Shown piece after piece: positions 6,339-11,228 of a stretch of 11,228 nucleotides of DNA. Source of the DNA: an uncultured Lachnospiraceae bacterium (lineage in GTDB: Bacteria; Bacillota; Clostridia; Lachnospirales; Lachnospiraceae); NCBI GenBank assembly GCA_910586615.1, contig CAJUJP010000074.1:1510-12737 (forward strand). The letters run 5' to 3'. Position 1 is the first letter of the stretch. Every line of letters begins with the position of its first letter. Position numbers and translations under genes: made by a program. The notes beneath the pieces are model-generated. The model searched no databases. It was given only the letters and a program-made list of their open reading frames with translations, and was not told the origin of the DNA.

Positions 6339-7019
6339 TTTCGGATCCGGCACGAAAAGATACCCCTTGTAACGCTTTGTCTGAATATAATCGTGATCAG
6401 GGCGGATCTCATAGAGTTTCTTGCGGATGCGCCCCATAATAACCTGCAGAGATTTCTGCCCCTTGTTGATTGGCGTCTTCCACACTGAATCATAGATCTG
6501 CTCCGGCGTATATATTTCATTAGGATGTCTTGCAAGAAAATACAACACATCAAATTCGTAAGACGAAAAATCTACAGAGTATGTTTTATAACTTACACTG
6601 CAGGAAGAAGGAAAGATAGAGAGTAAACCGTAAGTAAGCGTCCGGGGCGGGGTGGCGGCTCTGCCGGAACGGATGCGGGCCTGTACCCGCAGTTCCAGTT
6701 CTCTTAAACTGTAAGGTTTGCATACATAATCATCTCCGCCCACAGATAAGCCCCGGATACGGTTTTCCTCTTCTGTATAGCCGGAAAGAAAAACAATGGG
6801 AAGCCCTGTCTTTGAGCGGATTTTCTCACACAATACAAAGCCGCTCATATCAGGCAGGTCAACGTCCAGAACGACGCAGTCAAGCGTATTAGATAAAATG
6901 ATCTTTTCCGCCGCCTGTGCAGTATCCGCACAGACAACCTCGTATCCGACCGCGTCGAAATATGTCTTGTTATCTCTTAATATCATCGGATCATCGTCCA
7001 CCATTAAAACCCTGTACAT
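6330..7019 (-). CDS. OmpR/PhoB-type DNA-binding response regulator
   Basis: This is a cytosolic two-component transcription regulator. Numbering is from the longest frame (GTG at 7031). The receiver domain (about 5-120) has the acidic VDDDP (11-15), phospho-acceptor Asp56 in VVLDVDLPDMSG, Ser83 in FLSGYT, and Lys105 in CKPYSLRE. All conserved positions are present. The C-terminal winged-helix domain (about 130-230) shows SSYEFDVLYFLARHPNEIYTPEQIYDSVW followed by a recognition helix around SLQVIMGRIRKKL and the wing RYKGYLF, typical of Trans_reg_C. Three starts are possible: GTG 7031, ATG 7025 and ATG 7019. I favour ATG 7019 because GGGGA (plus-strand 7025-7029) is about 5 nt upstream and the protein then begins MYRVLMVDDD, as usual for the family. 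The 3' end overlaps that of the surface-protein gene by 9 bp (6330-6338). It is presumably the partner of the kinase at 2275-4278 and a candidate regulator of the surface gene between them (inference). Confidence 0.92.
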   Translation of the reverse strand: MYRVLMVDDDPMILRDNKTYFDAVGYEVVCADTAQAAEKIILSNTLDCVVLDVDLPDMSGFVLCEKIRSKTGLPIVFLSGYTEEENRIRGLSVGGDDYVCKPYSLRELELRVQARIRSGRAATPPRTLTYGLLSIFPSSCSVSYKTYSVDFSSYEFDVLYFLARHPNEIYTPEQIYDSVWKTPINKGQKSLQVIMGRIRKKLYEIRPDHDYIQTKRYKGYLFVPDPKSN

Positions 7020-7080
7020 ATCCATCCCCACTCTTCATCACGGTTCAGACCGTGAACCTGTGCGCCAGCACAAATCTCGC

Positions 7081-7112
7081 AATTAAAAATCGAAGATTTT
7101 TAATTTAGTATA
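7081..7112 (-). promoter_or_regulatory. Regulator promoter with a perfect AT palindrome at the predicted start
   Basis: On the minus strand TATACT (plus-strand 7107-7112) is preceded by TGC, an extended -10 box. No good -35 is visible. Directly downstream, AATTAAAAATC (7081-7091) and GATTTTTAATT (7095-7105) form a perfect 11-bp inverted repeat with a 3-nt centre. The predicted transcription start, near 7100, falls inside this palindrome, so it is well placed as an operator, for example for autoregulation of the response regulator. As RNA it would be a weak all-A/U hairpin in the 5' leader. Confidence 0.5.
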
Positions 7113-7271
7113 GCATAAAAATATCCCCCGAATAGCACTTTTCATACCGAAAATGAGCGCGAAAATAAACGTCAGGTAACAATCGCCCCATGAAGCTTTT
7201 TTTAGCTTAAAAATATTGTAGAATAATGCTATGAAAATTCCGGATTAAGTTAAAAATGGAGAGGATTACAT
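7113..7271. other. Intergenic region between divergent regulator and kinase operons
   Basis: No gene is seen here. AAGCT-TTTTTT-AGCTT (7193-7208) is a small dyad. TAGAAT (7219-7224) is a possible -10 for the rightward operon but has only a T-run as -35. The strong ribosome site GGAGAGG (7258-7264) at the right end serves the short leader ORF at 7272. Confidence 0.3.
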
Positions 7272-7331
7272 ATGAAACAGCATAGATCCGATCAGATGTG
7301 CAGTATAAGTCATGCAGGAAAGGCGGGATAA
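7272..7331 (+). CDS. 19-codon leader ORF before the GHKL kinase
   Basis: A short frame encodes MKQHRSDQMCSISHAGKAG. It has the best ribosome site of this operon (GGAGAGG at 7258-7264, 7 nt before the ATG). Its stop (7329-7331) is only 3 nt before the kinase ATG at 7335. The kinase ribosome site (AGGCGGG, 7321-7327) lies inside the last codons of this frame, so translation of the two is likely coupled. The peptide is basic and hydrophilic with one Cys, and has no leader-like hydrophobic stretch. It does not look like a classical AgrD precursor, and there is no agrB nearby. It may be a regulatory leader peptide, a translational primer or a cryptic signal. The function is unknown. Confidence 0.45.
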   Translation: MKQHRSDQMCSISHAGKAG

Positions 7332-7334
7332 AAT

Positions 7335-8690
7335 ATGTTAGGCGGTTCTGTATACATAGCGTTTATCCGGTTTGCCATCAGCCTGGCGGGTGTGGTGGTG
7401 TTGTTCTTTATAATTTCGAAATCACGATTCGGCAGAAAAAAAACGCTGGTCTGCTACGGGTGTTTCAGCGCGGCGCTGATTCTGATGGCCTGTGTCTGGT
7501 ATGTGGCGGACTGGGAAAGCTGCGTGCGGATGGTCGCATTTACGATGTATATGTGCTTTGCGGTTTTTGCGGTTTTCATGAACAGAGACTCCGTTTATCT
7601 GACACTCTATAAGCTGGCGCTGATCTTTTATCTGATGTCGGCATTTGTGGTCGGCGGATTGGAAATTTCCATTATTTTCTTTCACCGCAATGTATGGGCG
7701 GATATTGTCTCTCGCATTCTGCTGATTCTGATCATTGCGTTTCTGCTTGACAAATATGTCAAGAAATCCATGCAGGGGTATGGCGATTATGTGGAGAAGG
7801 AGGCAGATCATTTCAGCATAGCCCTTATGATCATCTGTGTTTTGCTTGGAATCGGCTATATCTTAAATCCGACTCTGAACAGGGAGATGACGCCTCAGCG
7901 GCTTTATCAGGTTCTGACAAATTTCTTTTTGACGGGGACGCTGCAGCTCCTTGTATTCCGGTTCTATCTGCATGTCGGGAAAGAGAAAGAGTATGAGAGA
8001 GAAAACCAGTTGATTCAGATGAATTACAGACTTTTGGAGCGTCAGCTGGAGATTCTGGAAGAGTCCGTGGATTCGGGCAGGCGGCTTCGGCATGATATCA
8101 GGCATCATAATGCGGTTATGGCGGAGTATGTGCGCAGAGGACAGCAGGAGGAATTATTGCAGTATCTGCGGGAGTATGACAGGGAAACCGATCAGGGCAT
8201 ACCGGAAATGATATGTGCCAATACTGCGGTCAACAATATCCTGTCGGCCTATACCAGAAAGGCAAGGAGTGAACGGATCAAGGTCACGCTTGATGTGGAA
8301 CTGGGCAGGAACCTTGCGATACCCAGCATTGATCTGGTGGCAATTCTGGCCAATGTCTATGAAAACGCCATCTATGCATGTATGGAAGTGATGAAACAGC
8401 CGGACGGGCGGGAATGTTTTATTCATCTGATGCTCAAGAAAAGAAAGAACAAGCTGATCATTTCCTGCAGAAATACATGTAAAATGGGAACCGAGTTGAA
8501 GGGCGGACAGCCGGGAACGGAGTTCACAGGCGGCGTCGGTGTTTCGAGCATTACCAGAACGGCTGATAAGTATGCCGGAGAATATGATTTTAAAAATGAT
8601 CAGGGCGTGTTTGTAGTCAGATTGATCATGAATGTAGATTCAGAAACGAAAAGAATGAGGAACAAAAACCTCAGAACGGAGGAAAGATGA
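7335..8690 (+). CDS. AgrC-like GHKL-family sensor histidine kinase
   Basis: This is a 451-residue membrane kinase of the HPK10/AgrC type. The first 215 residues form about six to seven hydrophobic helices with short loops (roughly 5-27, 37-57, 66-84, 91-111, 121-140, 160-178, 192-211) and no large external domain, as in peptide-sensing kinases. A coiled-coil linker (216-246) leads to the phospho-acceptor motif RRLRHDIRHH with predicted His253. The GHKL ATPase domain follows, with an N-box ILANVYENAIYAC (337-349; Asn344 among the expected Mg-ATP ligands) and the G-box GGVGVSSITRTADKYAG (399-415). The family-typical DLRHD is here RLRHD. AGGCGGG lies 7 nt before the ATG. The stop overlaps the start of the LytTR regulator by 4 bp (ATGA), so the two are co-translated partners. 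No AgrB/AgrD pair is present in the window; the ligand is unknown. Confidence 0.92.
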   Translation: MLGGSVYIAFIRFAISLAGVVVLFFIISKSRFGRKKTLVCYGCFSAALILMACVWYVADWESCVRMVAFTMYMCFAVFAVFMNRDSVYLTLYKLALIFYLMSAFVVGGLEISIIFFHRNVWADIVSRILLILIIAFLLDKYVKKSMQGYGDYVEKEADHFSIALMIICVLLGIGYILNPTLNREMTPQRLYQVLTNFFLTGTLQLLVFRFYLHVGKEKEYERENQLIQMNYRLLERQLEILEESVDSGRRLRHDIRHHNAVMAEYVRRGQQEELLQYLREYDRETDQGIPEMICANTAVNNILSAYTRKARSERIKVTLDVELGRNLAIPSIDLVAILANVYENAIYACMEVMKQPDGRECFIHLMLKKRKNKLIISCRNTCKMGTELKGGQPGTEFTGGVGVSSITRTADKYAGEYDFKNDQGVFVVRLIMNVDSETKRMRNKNLRTEER

Positions 8691-9436
8691 CGTACCTGAT
8701 AGCGCTCTGTGATGATGAGACAACAGAGCTGGACAAGACTGAGGAATTATTGAGCGCCTATGAGAAAAAGCACCCCGAACTGGATTTTATGATCGAGCGG
8801 TTTGAAAGCGCGGGAGAACTGCTTTACATGGTGGAAGAAAGGAATTATGCACCAGATTTGATCTTTATGGATATTTTCATGCCGGACCGTGAAGAGATGC
8901 CTGTCTGCCATGGAATAGAGGCGGCGAAAAAGCTCCGTGAGATGGGAAACAAATCAAAGATTTTTTTTCTGACCACATCCAGGGAGTATGCGCTGGAAGC
9001 ATTTGATGTGGAAGCGTCACAGTATCTGATCAAGCCGGTCGCGGAGGATAAAATTACCGCCGTTTTGGACAGATTTGCAGCGGAGGCGGAAGAGGAACGT
9101 AAGAAGTATATTTTGCTTAAGATCGAAGGAAAAATCGTGAGGGTGGCAGTGAAGGATATCATATACTGCGAAGCACAGGGGAAAGCGCAATGCGTGTATC
9201 TTGCGGAGGGCGGAAAATATCTGCTTCGCATGACTTTGACGAAGCTTTATGAGATGCTTTCCGGCTATCGGGAGTTTGTCCGGGTTGGTGTGTCTTATAT
9301 CATCAGTTTGGATCATATAGACAGTTTGACGGCTCAGGAGATCATTCTGGACACCGGGCAGAAGATTTATCTGCCAAAGGGGGCTTATGGCTGTCTGCGG
9401 GAGCAGTATTTTGAATATTACTGCCAGAATGAGTAA
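8687..9436 (+). CDS. LytTR-family response regulator (AgrA/LytR type)
   Basis: This is a 249-residue cytosolic regulator. The receiver domain (about 1-125) has the acidic pair CDDE (8-11), phospho-acceptor Asp62 in DLIFMDIFMP, Thr96 in FFLTTSREYALEAF, and Lys116 in YLIKPV. The C-terminal LytTR DNA-binding domain (about 142-245) shows I-Y-C-E-A-Q-G-K, L-R-M-T-L-T-K-L-Y-E-M-L, F-V-R-V-G-V-S-Y-I-I-S-L-D-H-I and I-Y-L-P-K-G-A-Y, matching the usual pattern in which FxRxHRSxIVN is replaced here by FVRVGVSYIIS. GGAGG (8678-8682) lies 4 nt before the ATG, inside the kinase gene. It is co-translated with the kinase, so the pairing is secure. Likely targets, by position only, are its own operon and the downstream leucine-rich-repeat gene. 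I did not find a convincing pair of LytTR direct repeats upstream of either. Confidence 0.93.
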   Translation: MTYLIALCDDETTELDKTEELLSAYEKKHPELDFMIERFESAGELLYMVEERNYAPDLIFMDIFMPDREEMPVCHGIEAAKKLREMGNKSKIFFLTTSREYALEAFDVEASQYLIKPVAEDKITAVLDRFAAEAEEERKKYILLKIEGKIVRVAVKDIIYCEAQGKAQCVYLAEGGKYLLRMTLTKLYEMLSGYREFVRVGVSYIISLDHIDSLTAQEIILDTGQKIYLPKGAYGCLREQYFEYYCQNE

Positions 9437-9583
9437 GGTGGTGTATATCTGCAAAACTGCAAACCGTACCAAAAAAGGTGCGAAGTATTCCGAGGGGATT
9501 GTTATTAAGCCATGCGTTTGATAAATAATAATTATGTAAAAAAACAGGCACGGGAGGCTGTGCGGAATGGAGGAATCATTACT
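9437..9583 (+). promoter_or_regulatory. Promoter region of the leucine-rich-repeat surface gene
   Basis: TTGTTA (9499-9504) and TAAATA (9522-9527) are spaced 17 bp, and TGA before the -10 makes it an extended box. The predicted start is near 9534, giving a leader of about 50 nt. Upstream, CTGCAAAA/CTGCAAAC (9449-9464) is an 8-bp tandem pair. CGTACC/GGTGCG (9465-9470 and 9477-9482) forms a small hairpin with an A6 loop and no U-run, so it is not a clear terminator for the regulator operon. Read-through into the surface gene is therefore possible. Confidence 0.45.
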
Positions 9584-11228
9584 ATGAGAAAAAAGAAAGG
9601 AAACCTGTTGCAGAGAACGATGGCGCTGCTGCTCTCGGTGGTGCTGGCTGCGGGGATGGCATTGGATGCGTATCCCTTAACCGCTCTGGCGCAGGAAAAT
9701 GCCGGGGGGGGGTATAACGCGGCAGAGGAAAGCGTCAGCGGGAATACGGTGACGGAGGAAGAGAGCGGAGCAGAAGCGGGCGGTGAAGAAACCGGAGCAG
9801 ATTCTGCGGTAGAGCAACCCGGCGATGGAGATACGGAAGAAGCCGGGGAAACGAAGAAACCGGCGGAAAGCCCCGTGCCCGAAGGGCAGGACGGTGAGTC
9901 TGGGCAGAAACAGCAGGCGGCAGAAGATGAAGAGGATACCAGCAGCAACGATCAGCAGCTGGATGGAACGGCAGCGAAGCGGCAGGTGATGGGGACGGCA
10001 GATGTTGCGGCACAGGCGGGAGAGCTCGTTTCCGGCGAGGGCTGGATGTTGGACACTGACGGTAAGCTGACGATCGAGACGCAGAATGGAATAATAAAAT
10101 GGGCCGATTTTAACAGCATGGGAACAAATGCCTATGTGAACGATATAAAAACGGTAGAGATCAAATCCGGCGTGGGATCTATACATAATTATTCGTTTGC
10201 CGGTTGCAGCCAATTGACAGGAGTAACAATTCCGGATAGTGTGACAGACATAAGAAGCAGTGCGTTCTGGCTGTGCACAAACCTGACATCGATAGAGATT
10301 CCGGACAGTGTAACAGTCATAGGCGAGTCTGTGTTTGAGGACTGCTCCAGTTTGGAGTCTATAACGGGTCTGGGGGGCGTGACAAAAATAAATAAGCGTG
10401 CATTTGCCAACTGCACTGGTTTAAAGGAGATCACACTCCCGGCCGGACTGACACAGATAGGGGAGATTGCGTTCCGGGAGTGCACGAATCTGGAGAGTGT
10501 AATCATGCAGGGAGATACACCGCCAACGCTGTCGGATCCGACTGATGTTTTTCAACGTTGCTATTTTGTGTCAAACAAGGTAAAGGGCATAAAAGTTCCG
10601 GAGGGGACAGCCAAAGCCTATAAAGAGGCATGGACAAAGTGGGCGGACTATATTACGGACGGGACAGACGGCACGGAGGACGAGTTCCTTGCTTCCGGTA
10701 CAGACTGGACGCTTGACAAAGATGGAAAGCTGACGATTGCGTCGGATATCGGGATGGAGAACTGGGAGGGTGATGAAAACCACTCTGATAATAAGAAGAA
10801 AATAAAAACGGTAGAACTGCTGGACGGTGTGACGTTTATAAAGTGGAATGCATTGGCGGAATCATCGCTGACAGATATTACGATTCCGTCCAGCGTGACA
10901 AAGATAGAAGACCATGCATTTACCGGCAGTGGAAGTTTAACGAACATAACGATCCCGGAAAGTGTGACAACCATAGGGGCAAGCGCGTTTAGGTTTTGCA
11001 GGAGTCTGGAAAGCGTGACCATGCTCGGGGAGATTCCGGCAGCAATTGACGGGAATGTATTTGGATCCTGTAAGTTCGAGACAGATGGTACGAAAGGCAT
11101 AAAGGTGCCTAAGGGAACTGCGGAGATATATAAAGCTACATGGACAGAGTGGGCGGATTATATTACAGACGAGACAGACGGCACGGAGGACGAGCCTGAG
11201 AATTGGGGCGAGGGCTGGACGCTTTACA
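9584..11228 (+). CDS. Secreted BspA-like leucine-rich-repeat surface protein (3' end beyond window)
   Basis: The frame is open for 548 codons to the right edge. The ATG at 9584 has TGGAGGA 9 nt upstream. Residues 1-36 are a signal peptide: basic RKKK, hydrophobic MALLLSVVLAAGMAL, and A-L-A before Gln37. Residues 37-148 are an acidic, Gly/Glu/Gln-rich low-complexity linker. Two modules follow, each opening with G-x-x-W-x-L-D-x-D-G-K-L-T-I (Trp154 and Trp375) and a third opening at Trp545. Each contains TpLRR/LRR_5 (BspA-type) repeats of the pattern L-x-x-I-x-I-P-x-S-V-T-x-I-G-x-x-A-F-x-x-C. Each closes with I-K-V-P-x-G-T-A and W-T-x-W-A-D-Y-I-T-D-x-T-D-G-T-E-D-E. About five repeat units lie in module 1 and three in module 2. 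The family is associated with adhesion or ligand display in host-associated bacteria. No anchor is visible because the C-terminus is missing. A run of nine G at 9704-9712 lies just after the signal peptide. Confidence 0.93.
   Translation, partial: MRKKKGNLLQRTMALLLSVVLAAGMALDAYPLTALAQENAGGGYNAAEESVSGNTVTEEESGAEAGGEETGADSAVEQPGDGDTEEAGETKKPAESPVPEGQDGESGQKQQAAEDEEDTSSNDQQLDGTAAKRQVMGTADVAAQAGELVSGEGWMLDTDGKLTIETQNGIIKWADFNSMGTNAYVNDIKTVEIKSGVGSIHNYSFAGCSQLTGVTIPDSVTDIRSSAFWLCTNLTSIEIPDSVTVIGESVFEDCSSLESITGLGGVTKINKRAFANCTGLKEITLPAGLTQIGEIAFRECTNLESVIMQGDTPPTLSDPTDVFQRCYFVSNKVKGIKVPEGTAKAYKEAWTKWADYITDGTDGTEDEFLASGTDWTLDKDGKLTIASDIGMENWEGDENHSDNKKKIKTVELLDGVTFIKWNALAESSLTDITIPSSVTKIEDHAFTGSGSLTNITIPESVTTIGASAFRFCRSLESVTMLGEIPAAIDGNVFGSCKFETDGTKGIKVPKGTAEIYKATWTEWADYITDETDGTEDEPENWGEGWTLY
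9704..9712 (+). repeat. G9 homopolymer in the surface-protein gene
   Basis: Nine consecutive G bases encode three Gly codons (residues 41-43), about five residues after the predicted signal-peptide cleavage site. Adding one G puts a TAA in frame within two codons of the tract. Removing one G leads to a TGA about 14 codons on. Length change would therefore act as an on/off switch. It may also be a sequencing artefact site. Confidence 0.9.
10628..11194 (+). repeat. Module-end repeat of the leucine-rich-repeat protein
   Basis: A 57-bp block at 10628-10684 recurs at 11138-11194, 510 bp apart and identical at 52 of 57 positions. Both encode A/T-W-T-x-W-A-D-Y-I-T-D-x-T-D-G-T-E-D-E. The module-opening G-x-x-W motif recurs with the same logic (Trp codons at 10043, 10706 and 11216; spacings 663 and 510 bp). 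The modules have thus been duplicated with different numbers of leucine-rich repeats inside. Confidence 0.85.

Noticed and set aside
7298..7612. 104-codon plus-strand frame overlapping the GHKL kinase start
   Set aside because: It overlaps a kinase with clear membrane helices, has no ribosome site at its start and resembles no family.
7272..9436. Complete agr quorum-sensing locus
   Set aside because: Only the AgrC-like kinase and LytTR regulator are present. There is no AgrB protease, and the short peptide lacks AgrD features.
9465..9482. Terminator after the LytTR regulator
   Set aside because: The 6-bp stem with an A6 loop is weak and no U-tract follows.
9532..11100. Long minus-strand frames opposite the leucine-rich-repeat gene
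   Set aside because: The plus strand is open for 548 codons with a signal peptide and repeats. The minus frames are low-complexity mirror images.

Overview
The window looks like chromosomal DNA of a gut-type Clostridia, most likely Lachnospiraceae. This is inferred from strong AGGAGG-type ribosome binding sites, a GHKL/LytTR two-component pair, a BspA-like leucine-rich-repeat surface protein and a lone mtnA. No RNA gene, CRISPR array, transposase or integrase was seen, and no sequence search could be run.

Layout. (1) Positions 1-1100 are AT-rich, poor in genes and look decayed. They hold a 153-bp tandem duplication (1-280), a 62-codon DUF5808-like membrane miniprotein (436-624), a fragment resembling COG2865/AlbA_2-type ATPases (642-761), and a degenerate ~29-31-bp repeat tract (841-1013). 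(2) Positions 1105-2202 encode methylthioribose-1-phosphate isomerase (mtnA). A hairpin lies just upstream of the gene and an inverted repeat spans its stop codon. (3) Positions 2275-7031 form a three-gene unit. A 7TM sensor histidine kinase and an OmpR-type response regulator are both on the minus strand. Between them, on the plus strand, sits a gene for a secreted or anchored beta-helix-like surface protein that carries an LPNTG motif inside a 13-residue repeat. The kinase and the surface gene are divergent across a 140-bp region with two dyads. The regulator and the surface gene converge and overlap by 9 bp. (4) Positions 7272-9436 carry a 19-codon leader ORF, an AgrC-like GHKL histidine kinase and a LytTR response regulator, packed as one operon. 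(5) Positions 9584-11228 are the 5' part of a large secreted leucine-rich-repeat protein that runs off the right edge. It has a nine-guanine run just after the signal peptide.

How the parts may work together (inference): two different two-component systems lie next to two secreted proteins, so the right two thirds of the window reads as a signal-controlled surface-display region. The first kinase and regulator are probably partners even though the surface gene separates them. The leader peptide and LytTR pair may sense a peptide or envelope signal, and the G9 run could switch the leucine-rich-repeat protein on and off by slippage. None of these links is proved by the sequence alone.
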